From CAVXEH01 sp963805305 (GTDB lineage Bacteria; Chloroflexota; Limnocylindria; QHBO01), in assembly GCA_963805305.1 (NCBI GenBank), contig CAWDTM010000008.1, positions 620,001-684,000 on the forward strand: a stretch of DNA of 64,000 nt, read 5' to 3'. Of the stretch, positions 25,978 through 33,493 are shown piece after piece (the first letter of the stretch is position 1; each line of letters opens with the position of its first letter). The position numbers and the translations under genes are program-made. Under the pieces are notes generated by a model, which saw nothing but the letters and a program-made list of their open reading frames with translations, had not been told where the DNA came from and did not search any database.

Positions 25978-27072
25978 ATGATCCGCGGCGTGGATGGTTG
26001 GCCAGCTGGCATCGCCGGTGCAAGCGCGGGGCTGCTGCTCGTTGCCGTGGTGTTGTGGGACATCTTCCAGACGGTGGTTCTCCCGCGTCCCGCCCACACC
26101 CGGATTCGGCTGGCGCGGACGCTCATTCGCCTGAGCTGGCCCCTCTGGCGGCGGAGGGCCGTACGGAAGGTCACGAACGTCGACCAGGAGAAGATCCTGG
26201 GCTCGTACGCGCCGGCGGTCGTGGTGATCCTGCTGATGACCTGGATCGCCCTCATGATCCTGGGTTTCGGGCTGATCCTCTACGCACTGCGCGGCGAGCT
26301 CACACCCAGCCCCGACTTCGGCGGCGCCCTGTACTTCGCCGGGGAATCGGTCCTCACCATCGGCTTCGGGGACTTCAGCGCGACCGGCGGCCTCTCGCGG
26401 CTGGCGGCGGTGGTTGGCGGGGGCCTGGGCCTGGGCGTCCTCGCCCTGGGCATCACGTACCTGTTCAGCCTGTACGCCTCGTTCCAGCGGCGCGAGACGC
26501 TCGTGGTCCGCCTGGAGCCGCGGGCCGGTGCCCCGCCGTCGGGGGTGGCCCTCCTGGAAGCCTATGGTGCCCAGGACATGCGGGCGGCGCTGCCGGCCTT
26601 CTTCCTTGAATGGGAGGTGTGGGCAGCCGAGGTGCTCGACACGCACGTGGCGTATCCCATCCTCCCCTACTTCCGCTCCTCCCACGACAACGCGTCGTGG
26701 GTCTCCGCGCTTGGGGCGGTGCTCGATGCAGCCGCTCTCGTCCTGACCTGCGTGGAGGACGGCCCGACCGGGGAGGCGACCATGGTCCAGCGCATCGGTG
26801 GACACGTCGTCGAGGACCTGTCGAACTTCTTCGGTTGGGAGCAGGTTCGGCTGGCCCTCGTCGAGCGGGGCGAGTTCGACGAGGCCCGCACCCGGTTGGC
26901 AGCCGCAGGCTGGTCGTTGCGCGAGGCCGATGCGGCGTGGGCCCGCTTCGTGATGCTCCGTTCAGGCTATGCGGCCCGCCTCAACGAGATGGCCCTCTTC
27001 TGGGTCACGCCTCCGGCGCTGTGGATCGGCGACCGGGGCGCGGTCCGACACCTTCCCGCTGCGCCACCCTGA
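25978..27072 (+). CDS. Two-pore-helix K+ channel-like protein
   Basis: A 364-aa membrane protein: helix at residues about 11-35, a basic cytoplasmic loop, helix at about 78-103, then a pore loop with filter TIGFGD (127-132) and the inner helix (about 141-168). The rest (about 200 residues) is a cytoplasmic helical domain with no RCK signature. The filter fits a K+-selective Ion_trans_2 channel, with Phe in place of the usual Tyr of TVGYG. The gating signal is not evident, because the C-terminal domain is not a known nucleotide-binding module. Confidence 0.85.
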   Translation: MIRGVDGWPAGIAGASAGLLLVAVVLWDIFQTVVLPRPAHTRIRLARTLIRLSWPLWRRRAVRKVTNVDQEKILGSYAPAVVVILLMTWIALMILGFGLILYALRGELTPSPDFGGALYFAGESVLTIGFGDFSATGGLSRLAAVVGGGLGLGVLALGITYLFSLYASFQRRETLVVRLEPRAGAPPSGVALLEAYGAQDMRAALPAFFLEWEVWAAEVLDTHVAYPILPYFRSSHDNASWVSALGAVLDAAALVLTCVEDGPTGEATMVQRIGGHVVEDLSNFFGWEQVRLALVERGEFDEARTRLAAAGWSLREADAAWARFVMLRSGYAARLNEMALFWVTPPALWIGDRGAVRHLPAAPP

Positions 27073-27256
27073 GCCCGGAGCCTCCCCGTAGGGGCCGTAG
27101 CCGCGGGTCCCCGGCGGTCCCCACGCGCAACCCCGCTGGGCGGCATATCCATCGCATGGCGGACCGGGGGTACGTGGAGGGCGGCGCGTCGTAGGCCCGG
27201 TGACCCGTCGGGCGAAACGGACAGCGACTGGGGCGGGAACCGCCGGCCCCGCGCGA

Positions 27257-27278
27257 GTCAGATATCCCGCGGGGCGGC
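27257..27278 (+). repeat. 22-bp repeat, copy upstream of HTH gene
   Basis: This 22-mer matches 28144-28165 at 21 of 22 positions (T versus A at its seventh base). It contains the palindrome CCCGCGGG and lies 74 nt upstream of the HTH gene. It could be an operator. The rest of the 280-nt gap (27073-27352) is GC-rich with no gene seen. Confidence 0.6.
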
Positions 27279-27352
27279 ACAAGGCGAAGGGCGCCCGAGG
27301 CGATAAGCGGTCGCGAACCGGGCCGTAACGGTCTCCGCGGACGCTGGTGCCG

Positions 27353-28003
27353 ATGTCCAGGCCATCCGAACGTGTCCTGCTCGGCCGCCGCCGGGGCGAG
27401 AGGCTGCGCCGGGAGCTGGGCACCGAGCTGCGACTCGCACGCCGGTCGGCGGGGTTGAGCATCGCCAGCGTCGCCGCGGCGTCGGGATGCTCGGCGGCCG
27501 AGGTCTGGCGGATCGAGCACGCGGCCGCGTCGTGGGTCTCGATTCAGCGAGCCGCCGTCATCGGCTCCGTGCTTGGGCTCGATCTCACGATGCGGTGCTT
27601 CCCCGCCGGGTCGCCGCTGCGTGACGCCGCTCACCTGGCGCTCATCAGCCGGCTCCGCCCGCACGTCGCCGCGTGGCACGCCAGCCTGGAGGTTCCGCTT
27701 CCGATCCTCGGGGATCGGCGCTCCATCGACGTGGTGCTTTCGTCGGTCGCGGGCAGGATTGGGGTCGAGGCCGAGACGGCGCTGGTGGACATCCAGGCAC
27801 TGCTGCGCGAGATGCAGCGCAAGCAACGCGATGCGGGCCTGGATCGCATGGTTCTCCTCGTCCTGCGGTCCAGGCGAAACCGCCTTGCCCTGCGCAGTGC
27901 CACGACCGCAATGGCCGATGCATTCCCGGTGCCGGCGCGCGCGGTCCTTGGTGCCCTGCGATCCGGTCGGCTCCCGTCGGGAAATGGCATCGTGAGCCTT
28001 TGA
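27353..28003 (+). CDS. HTH (XRE-like) protein with conserved C-terminal domain, paralogue 1
   Basis: A 216-aa protein. Residues about 20-75 form an XRE-type helix-turn-helix (LRLARRSAGLSIASVAAASG...EVWRIEHAA). The remaining about 140 residues are shared with the protein at 58035: both have PxGSPLRDA, DRRxxDxVL, a GVE block, LDR...LVL and a terminal RAVLxALRxGRLPxxNG. The DRRSIDVVL...GVEAETAL...K spacing recalls a PD-(D/E)xK nuclease-like core, but this is only suggestive. No Shine-Dalgarno is visible. GTG at 27347 is an alternative start. It is flanked by the two copies of a 22-bp repeat. Confidence 0.72.
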   Translation: MSRPSERVLLGRRRGERLRRELGTELRLARRSAGLSIASVAAASGCSAAEVWRIEHAAASWVSIQRAAVIGSVLGLDLTMRCFPAGSPLRDAAHLALISRLRPHVAAWHASLEVPLPILGDRRSIDVVLSSVAGRIGVEAETALVDIQALLREMQRKQRDAGLDRMVLLVLRSRRNRLALRSATTAMADAFPVPARAVLGALRSGRLPSGNGIVSL

Positions 28004-28017
28004 CAGGAGCCGTACCC

Positions 28018-28034
28018 GTGCCGTGACGCGGCAC
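28018..28034 (+). terminator. Small hairpin after HTH paralogue 1
   Basis: GTGCCG/CGGCAC with a 5-nt loop lies 15 nt after the stop codon. There is no U-tract, so it is a weak terminator candidate. Confidence 0.3.
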
Positions 28035-28143
28035 ATCCGGCCCACGAGCGGCCCTTCCAGCCCCGGGACGGCTGCGAACCGCGCCCGTCGTTCCGCCCGA
28101 CGGATCAAGCGCTCCGCGAGCCCGGGCCCGGAGTGCCTCGTGC

Positions 28144-28165
28144 GTCAGAAATCCCGCGGGGCGGC
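28144..28165 (+). repeat. 22-bp repeat, copy downstream of HTH gene
   Basis: Second copy of the repeat at 27257, same orientation, followed directly by a G-rich run of GGGGCGGC units (to about 28180). It lies between the HTH gene and the end of the converging ASCH gene. Confidence 0.6.
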
Positions 28166-28216
28166 GGGGCGGCGGGGCGGGAGGAGCCGGGAGGGCCGGC
28201 GCGGGAGGTGCGTGCG

Positions 28217-28660
28217 TCAGAGGCGCTGCACGAGCCGGAAGCGCTCCGCGATGATGAGGGTGTCGTCGGTGACGTGCCAGTCGGGGTCTCCCAGCCAGGC
28301 ACGCGTCTCGTCCGCGTAGTCGTGCCAGAAGCGCTCGTGGGCCTCGCGCCAATCCGCCACGGCGGCGAAGCCCTCACCCTCGTCGTGGGCGAACGACTCG
28401 TCGACGTCGCCCACCCGGATGGCGCGCGCCTCGAGTATCTCGATGATCGCAACCGGCCGCAGGTCCGAGTCGATCACGACCTGCCGCTCCCCCGGCTGCG
28501 CGATGGCGTCGCCCTCCCGCTCGTAGTCGCTCAACAGGCCGGAGGTGGCCGTCTTCTCGCCGCGCAGGATGGCCGCGATCAGCTCCTCGCGCAGCGGACC
28601 CGGGAAGGCGAATTCCACGACCGCCAGCCCGTCGATCTCCCGGGGCGCTTGGTCGGTCAT
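28217..28660 (-). CDS. ASCH-domain protein
   Basis: A 147-aa protein of the ASCH superfamily, a PUA-like beta-barrel thought to bind RNA or modified nucleosides; some members are amidohydrolases of acetylated cytidine. Motifs: FPGPLREELIAAILRGEKTATS, then GERQVVIDSDLRPVAIIE, and a helix with HERFWHDYA. The start overlaps the stop of the upstream MetE/UROD-like gene as ATGA, so the two are co-translated. The role is not further defined. Confidence 0.82.
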   Translation of the reverse strand: MTDQAPREIDGLAVVEFAFPGPLREELIAAILRGEKTATSGLLSDYEREGDAIAQPGERQVVIDSDLRPVAIIEILEARAIRVGDVDESFAHDEGEGFAAVADWREAHERFWHDYADETRAWLGDPDWHVTDDTLIIAERFRLVQRL

Positions 28661-29763
28661 GGGCCGATTGTCGCCGATGGCGCCTCCGCCACGAGCTCGC
28701 GCGCGCGGTCGATGGTCGCAAGCGCCGCATCGCGTTCCCGTCTCCCCAGCCCGCAGGAGGTCGCGACATCGACCCGCCGTCCCACGAGGGACTCGATGAG
28801 CGCCAGGGTCTCCTGCTGCTCTGCCAGGGGCCGCGATTCGTGGACGAAGCCGGCGATGAACCGGGTCTGCGACGGAAGCCGCAGCCCACGCAACGGAGTG
28901 TAGAACGCGGCCCCATCGGCGGTCGCGGGCGAGGGTGGGGGCAGGATGGCGGCCGCGAACGGGGCATGGATGAACTCGAGGCTGCGACCCGGCGGCCAGG
29001 CGTGCGCGATGGCGTTGGCGAGCCCCACGAGCGGGGTGACGTCCTTGAGCCGCGCCAGCGCCCGGTGATTCATGTCGCCGACGCAGAGGTGAATCCCGAA
29101 GCGCGTGCCGTCCGGCGAACGCGCAGCGAGAGCGGCAACTCCCCCACCCAGCCAGTGCGCCACGAGCGGCTGGAGCGGGCCCGGGAATCGCGCGACAAAG
29201 ACCAGCTCCGCCGGGATCTCGAGCTGGAAGACAACGTCCGGGCGCCCCGAAGCCTCTCGTCCCGCCAGCGACTGGATCTGCCGTATCTCAGCCAGCGTTG
29301 CATCGGCGAACGGGCGGCGATGACGGAACGGCCCGGTGGGGCCGAAGACGAAGAGGGCCATGTCGAAGTCCCCGGGGATCCCCACCTGGAAGGCGAGGTC
29401 GCCGGCGCCGGGGACGCCCGCCTCGACCGCGGCCGCACGCCGCCGTACGAACGCGGGATAGGCGGCCTCGAACGGTGCCACGTGCCGGAGGTCCAGCGAG
29501 CCGGCACTCAGCCGGTGGCCTTTGCGCAGGCGGAAGACCGGGGTGCGGTCATAGGCGGACCAGTCGCCCTCCCTGGCGACCTCGAGGTCCGGGTGCGCCC
29601 GCAGCGCCTCGATGATGTGGATGATCCAGTTGCGGCGATCACCGGTCTCGCCGTCGGGGACGCTGTGCAGGTGCCCGCCCAGGCGGTCGAAGGCGATATC
29701 GATGGCCTCGTCGGCATCGGTGAAGGGGGTGCTGCCCACGAGGTGGGCGGCGCGGGTGGCCAT
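28657..29763 (-). CDS. MetE/UROD-like TIM-barrel protein
   Basis: A 368-aa protein related to the C-terminal barrel of cobalamin-independent methionine synthase and uroporphyrinogen decarboxylase: HLVGSTPFTDADEAIDIAF at the start, GGHLHSVPDGETGDR, a central beta-alpha repeat region and a terminal VATSCGLGRRERDAALATIDR with the Cys that in MetE-like proteins binds zinc. The expected His-x-Cys zinc site is only partly recognisable. It may transfer or cleave methyl or carboxyl groups on a small metabolite. The ATG at 29763 has GGAGG 7 nt upstream. Confidence 0.7.
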   Translation of the reverse strand: MATRAAHLVGSTPFTDADEAIDIAFDRLGGHLHSVPDGETGDRRNWIIHIIEALRAHPDLEVAREGDWSAYDRTPVFRLRKGHRLSAGSLDLRHVAPFEAAYPAFVRRRAAAVEAGVPGAGDLAFQVGIPGDFDMALFVFGPTGPFRHRRPFADATLAEIRQIQSLAGREASGRPDVVFQLEIPAELVFVARFPGPLQPLVAHWLGGGVAALAARSPDGTRFGIHLCVGDMNHRALARLKDVTPLVGLANAIAHAWPPGRSLEFIHAPFAAAILPPPSPATADGAAFYTPLRGLRLPSQTRFIAGFVHESRPLAEQQETLALIESLVGRRVDVATSCGLGRRERDAALATIDRARELVAEAPSATIGP

Positions 29764-30061
29764 GGTGGTCCTCCATCGGGTCTGTCGCAGGAGAAGCAGG
29801 ACAGTCGGCGGCGCTCCGCCGCGGGATGGAGGTGGACCGATGTCGGCCGGTCTACGAACCCTCACCCGAGCAGCGGGGCCGCCCGGGCATCGCCATCGTG
29901 GACCAGTGGGGGTTCCAGCGGGTCATGGTGCGCCGCAGCGTAGCACCCGTGGCAAGGGCGCCGCCCGCGCGTGTCGATTCGGCGGTGCGCCGTTCGTCGA
30001 GTGCACGAAGAGGCCGGGACAGAGCTCCGGCAATCGACCAGCCCACAGGAGGCACACGGCA
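29764..30061. other. Divergent gap, nothing recognised
   Basis: A 298-nt region between the MetE-like gene (minus) and the VOC gene (plus). Apart from the two ribosome-binding sites at its ends (GGAGG-type) I see no promoter match, repeat or small gene. Confidence 0.5.
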
Positions 30062-30400
30062 ATGGCGAACGAGGTCATCCACGTCGAGGTCACCGGGAGC
30101 GACGGAGAACGGCTCCAGCGTTTCTTCCGCGAAGTCTTCGGTTGGGAGATCGACACGAACAACCCGGGCGGCTACGGCATGTACCGCGGCGCGAACGGGA
30201 TCACCGGAGGGTTCGGCGCCGCGCCGGAGGGACGGCCCGGCGGCGTCACCTTCTACGTGACGTCGGACGACGCGCAGGCAACGCTGGACCGCGTCGAGGC
30301 TGCGGGCGGCCGCGTCCTCATGCCGCCCACCGAGGTGGCGCCCGACACCATCGTCGCGCTCTTCGCCGACCCGGAGGGCCACGTCATCGGCCTGATGTAG
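30062..30400 (+). CDS. VOC superfamily protein
   Basis: A 112-aa glyoxalase/bleomycin-resistance-type protein: VIHVEVTGSDGERLQRFFREVFGW, a central GGVTFYVTSDDAQATLDRVEAAGG and the terminal FADPEGHVIGL. It is of the type often annotated as a PhnB-like or dioxygenase-like VOC protein; ligand unknown. The ATG at 30062 has AGGAGG about 10 nt upstream. Unrelated in detail to the VOC protein at 10002. Confidence 0.85.
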   Translation: MANEVIHVEVTGSDGERLQRFFREVFGWEIDTNNPGGYGMYRGANGITGGFGAAPEGRPGGVTFYVTSDDAQATLDRVEAAGGRVLMPPTEVAPDTIVALFADPEGHVIGLM

Positions 30401-30489
30401 TCGCCCCATGGGTACCAGTCCCATTTCGTCTCTTGCGCCGTCGGGCGGCGTTCCGCAGACTCACGGGGAGACGCTCCGGAGGATTGGTC

Positions 30490-30666
30490 TTGCCTGCTGA
30501 CCCATTCGCGACCCAGCCCGTGGCCACCGGCCTGCTGCTGGCAGCCCTTGCCCTGGCCACCTACCTGTACGGTGCCCTGCTCCGACGGCGCCATGCCCAT
30601 GAGCGAGCCCTGGAAACGAGCCTGCACGCCATCGTGGACAACTACGGGCGCTCCGGCCTTCCCTAG
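30490..30666 (+). CDS. Small single-helix membrane protein, TTG start
   Basis: A 58-aa protein with one transmembrane helix (VATGLLLAALALATYLYGALL, residues about 11-31), a cluster of arginines that should face the cytoplasm, and a short helical tail. The start is a TTG at 30490 because GGAGGA (30478-30483) lies 6 nt upstream, an ideal spacing. No ATG is available in frame nearby. Function unknown. A likely mate or regulator cannot be named; the next gene encodes a lipoprotein. Confidence 0.55.
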   Translation: MPADPFATQPVATGLLLAALALATYLYGALLRRRHAHERALETSLHAIVDNYGRSGLP

Positions 30667-30759
30667 GACCCGGATCGTCGTGTCCCGGTAACCGGGGCGT
30701 CATCGCGTCGTCACACCCCCGCGGCATCCTCGGCGGATGACGAGCACGAGGAACCCGCG

Positions 30760-31002
30760 ATGACTGCGAATCCGCGCCGCGCCCTGCGCCTGCTGGGCGC
30801 GGTGACCCTTCCGGTCGCCATCGCGCTGGCCGCCTGCCAGCCCGCCGGCGCCACCGCCTCCCCCTCCGAAGCGATGATGGACCACTCGGCATCACCCTCG
30901 GAGGCGATGATGGAAGAGACCGCCTCCCCCTCCGAAGCGATGATGGACCACTCGGCATCACCCTCGGAGGCGATGATGGAAGAGACGGCATCGCCATCGT
31001 GA
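30760..31002 (+). CDS. Small lipoprotein with internal repeats
   Basis: An 80-aa predicted lipoprotein: basic start, hydrophobic helix, lipobox ALAAC (Cys26), then a mature part made of an 11-residue unit ASPSEAMMDHS/ASPSEAMMEET alternating four times. The mature protein is thus short, acidic and Met-rich (four MM pairs), a composition seen in copper-binding proteins, though binding is conjecture. GAGGAA lies 7 nt before the ATG. It sits 35 nt upstream of a CcdA-thioredoxin fusion, so a role in extracytoplasmic thiol/metal handling is plausible. Confidence 0.65.
   Translation: MTANPRRALRLLGAVTLPVAIALAACQPAGATASPSEAMMDHSASPSEAMMEETASPSEAMMDHSASPSEAMMEETASPS
30856..30987 (+). repeat. Two near-identical 66-bp tandem repeats inside the lipoprotein gene
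   Basis: Copies at 30856-30921 and 30922-30987 differ only at the final base. Each 66-bp unit is itself two diverged 33-bp halves. The near-identity points to a recent duplication, and the in-frame period means copy number could vary without frameshift. Confidence 0.9.
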
Positions 31003-31037
31003 ACCGCCGAGCAGCCGCCACGGAGTAGCCGCCGCGC

Positions 31038-32348
31038 ATGGGCCTGGTCCTTGTTTTCGCGTTCGTGGCCGGGGTGCTGACCATCCTGTCGCCCTGCACA
31101 CTCCCGGTCGTCCCGCTGCTGCTCGGGAGCGCGAGCGCCGGCGGCCGGCGTCGCGTCGCCGGCCTGCTCCTCGGGTTCTCGGCGATGTTCGTGGCCGTCA
31201 CCGTCGTGCTGGCATCGACCCTTGCGGCTGCCGGTCTCACCACCGACCGGCTCCGCCTGGCGAGTGCGCTTCTCCTTGGCGCCTTCGGCGCGGTCCTCCT
31301 GGTGCCCGCCCTGGGTCGGTGGGTCGAGATGCGCACCGGATCCCTGGCCCGACTGGGAACGACGCTCGCGGGCGCCGCGCCTCCCGGCGCAACGAGCCGC
31401 TCCGGATTCGCGGGCGGGGTCGTGATGGGCGCCGCCATCGGCCTGGTGTGGGCGCCCTGCGTTGGCCCCATCATGGCCGGCGTCATCGCCGTGGCCATCA
31501 CCTCCGGGCCGTCGCTCCAGGCCCTGGCCATTGCCCTCGCCTACGTCGCGGGCGCAGCGATCCCGCTGGCGCTGGTCGCCGGCGCGGGGCGCGCGGCGGT
31601 CCAGGCGCTCGGCGGGCCGGAGCGGCGGGGGCGGCTTCAGCGAATCTTCGGGGCGGCCATGGTCGTCGTCGCGCTCGTCGTGGCCAGCGGCCTCGACGTT
31701 CCGCTGCAGGCGTCGGTGAGCAACCTCCTGCCTGATGGATGGGGCTCGGCACTCCTGGCGGTCGAGCAGCAACCGGCGGTGCAGGACGAGCTGGGCCAGC
31801 TGGGATCCGACGCCGGCGTCGCGATTGGCCCCACCACGGACGCCGACGGCAACCCGCTGCCAACGCCCGTGGCCTCCTCGCTGCCCGGGTCGGTCGGCCT
31901 GCAGGACCTGGGTCCGGCGCCTGAACTGACCGGAATCACCGACTGGATCAACTCCGACCCGCTGACCCTCGCCTCCCTGCGTGGCAAGGTCGTCCTCGTC
32001 CAGTTCTGGACCTTCGCCTGCATCAACTGCATCCACGTCCAGCCGTACGTGAAGGCCTGGTATGACCGATATGCCGCGGACGGCTTCGTGGTCATTGGCG
32101 TGCACACGCCCGAGCTCAGTTTCGAGCGCGAGATCGCCAACGTCCGCAGGGCGGTCGCCGATGACGGCGTTCGTTTCCCCGTCGCCTTCGATCCCGCGTA
32201 CGCCACCTGGAATGCCTACCACAACAGCTACTGGCCGGCGTTCTACTTCCTGGACAAGCAGGGTCACATCCGGCATACCCACTGGGGCGAGGGTGATTAC
32301 GCCGGCTCCGAGCAGGTGATCCGCCAGCTGCTGGCCGCTCCTGCCTGA
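31038..32348 (+). CDS. CcdA-thioredoxin fusion (DipZ-like)
   Basis: A 436-aa protein. Residues 1-225 are a CcdA/DsbD-type membrane domain of about six helices with the two reactive cysteines in LSPCTLPVVPLL and WAPCVGPIM. After a linker (about 240-290) comes a periplasmic-side TlpA/redoxin domain with active site FACINC (Cys328 and Cys331). It should carry electrons from cytoplasmic thioredoxin across the membrane to reduce extracytoplasmic disulfides, as DipZ/CcdA proteins do. The thioredoxin domain has the extended YVKAWYDRYAADGFVVIGVHTPE region of DipZ-type proteins. The neighbour upstream is a Met-rich lipoprotein. Confidence 0.92.
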   Translation: MGLVLVFAFVAGVLTILSPCTLPVVPLLLGSASAGGRRRVAGLLLGFSAMFVAVTVVLASTLAAAGLTTDRLRLASALLLGAFGAVLLVPALGRWVEMRTGSLARLGTTLAGAAPPGATSRSGFAGGVVMGAAIGLVWAPCVGPIMAGVIAVAITSGPSLQALAIALAYVAGAAIPLALVAGAGRAAVQALGGPERRGRLQRIFGAAMVVVALVVASGLDVPLQASVSNLLPDGWGSALLAVEQQPAVQDELGQLGSDAGVAIGPTTDADGNPLPTPVASSLPGSVGLQDLGPAPELTGITDWINSDPLTLASLRGKVVLVQFWTFACINCIHVQPYVKAWYDRYAADGFVVIGVHTPELSFEREIANVRRAVADDGVRFPVAFDPAYATWNAYHNSYWPAFYFLDKQGHIRHTHWGEGDYAGSEQVIRQLLAAPA

Positions 32349-32422
32349 CCCGCCTCGGCCGGGGAGGCTACAGGGCGTACTCCGGTTCGGGGGCCTCGTG
32401 GCTTTGCTTCGCAACGAGGGCG

Positions 32423-32779
32423 GTGGAGATCCGCGCTGGAAGCAGCGACCCACGCGGCACCATCGAAGGCCCTGAGTACGGTCGCGCCTGGCGCATGTTC
32501 GGCACCGATGCCGACGAGGACAGCGTGCTGGCATGGTACCGGGCCGCCTACGAAGCCGACGGCTGGGAGCCGGATCGCTATGCGTTTTGCACGATGACCG
32601 ATGGCAACGGCACGGAGCCTGGTTGGCGGAAGGGTGATCTGCGGATCGCCGTCGGGTTCATCGACCGTGACTGGGTTGTCCACCTGACACCCAGCTGGGA
32701 ACCGAAACTGGCCGGTCACGCGACGATCTACGAGACGATCATCTTCTACGAACCGCCGAGGGCGAGCCCGTCGGTCTAA
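32423..32779 (+). CDS. Hypothetical protein
   Basis: A 118-aa protein starting at a GTG. It has alternating acidic and aromatic segments (WRMFGTDADEDSVLAWYRAAYEADGWEP) and no membrane helix or signal peptide. The pattern of an alpha-helix after AWYRAAYE and a beta-rich second half suggests a small alpha/beta fold. No family is recognised. It lies between the redox gene and tetR on the same strand; the ribosome-binding site is weak, so the start is uncertain. Confidence 0.5.
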   Translation: MEIRAGSSDPRGTIEGPEYGRAWRMFGTDADEDSVLAWYRAAYEADGWEPDRYAFCTMTDGNGTEPGWRKGDLRIAVGFIDRDWVVHLTPSWEPKLAGHATIYETIIFYEPPRASPSV

Positions 32780-32852
32780 CGGCGCCTTCGCCTCGCCCGG
32801 AGCCGGCATCGCGTCGGCATATCTTGACGGCGGGGCTACGATCATCTCTCAA

Positions 32853-32868
32853 CCAAACGTTCGTTTGG
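32853..32868 (+). promoter_or_regulatory. 16-bp palindrome, probable TetR operator
   Basis: CCAAACGTTCGTTTGG is a perfect palindrome ending 10 nt before the tetR start codon. A TTGACG at 32824-32829 may be the -35 of the promoter. Such palindromes are typical operators of TetR-family repressors of fatty-acid genes, so autoregulation of the whole cassette is the natural reading. No second copy was found in front of the paa genes. Confidence 0.7.
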
Positions 32869-32878
32869 CACGCACGAG

Positions 32879-33493
32879 ATGGAGCGCCGCGACCGGCCCA
32901 TGACCACCATCACCCGTCCTCGCGAGACCGAGCTGTGGGCCGCCGCCACCCGCCTCTTCCGACAGCGTGGCTACCACGCGACCTCGATGCAGGACCTCGC
33001 CGAGGCGCTGGGCATGAACCGCGGCAGCCTCTATCACTACATCGCCTCGAAGGACGACCTGCTGTGGTCGATCCTGGACCGGACCTTCGACCTCCTCGAG
33101 GAGCGAGTGGTGGGGCTGCTCGGCGGTGACGCTCCTCCGCTGGACCGCCTGACGGGCGCGATACACGCCCATCTGCGCATCGCGGCCGACCACGCGGACG
33201 AGATGAGCCTGATCCAGATCGAGCTCCGGTCGTTGAGCCCGGAACGCCGCTCGCTGCTCATCGAGCGACGCGACGCGTACGAGGCTGCCTGGCGCCGGAC
33301 CATTGGCGAGGCAGTTGCCGGCGGTTCCGTTCGCGATGTGGACGTGCGCCTGGCCGGCATCGGCATCCTTTCGGTCTGCAACTGGTTCACGCAGTGGTAC
33401 CGGCCGGGGGGCGCGCTCGCGGTGGACGAGATCGCCGATGCCTTCGTGAGCCTGTTCGTCCAGGGCCTCGCGCCACGGGTGGATGCCGGATGA
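32879..33493 (+). CDS. TetR-family regulator of the beta-oxidation cassette
   Basis: A 204-aa TetR-type repressor. The DNA-binding domain (about residues 14-65) has RGYHATSMQDLAEALGMNRGSLYHYIASKDDL, the family helix-turn-helix. The ligand-binding half is helical with a WFTQWYRPGG segment found in acyl-CoA-responsive members. It is the first gene of a tightly packed operon and sits directly behind a palindrome. Acyl-CoA is the likely inducer by analogy (inference). An alternative start is the ATG at 32900. Confidence 0.9.
   Translation: MERRDRPMTTITRPRETELWAAATRLFRQRGYHATSMQDLAEALGMNRGSLYHYIASKDDLLWSILDRTFDLLEERVVGLLGGDAPPLDRLTGAIHAHLRIAADHADEMSLIQIELRSLSPERRSLLIERRDAYEAAWRRTIGEAVAGGSVRDVDVRLAGIGILSVCNWFTQWYRPGGALAVDEIADAFVSLFVQGLAPRVDAG

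Noticed and set aside
30687..30693. GGTAACC and similar GGTnACC 7-mers elsewhere in the window
   Set aside because: A 7-mer like this is expected several times by chance in 64 kb. Only the cluster around the second HTH gene and the pair at 49669-49693 seemed worth reporting.
30856..30987. Possible CRISPR-like repeat
   Set aside because: Only two contiguous units without spacers, and they are in frame inside a lipoprotein gene.
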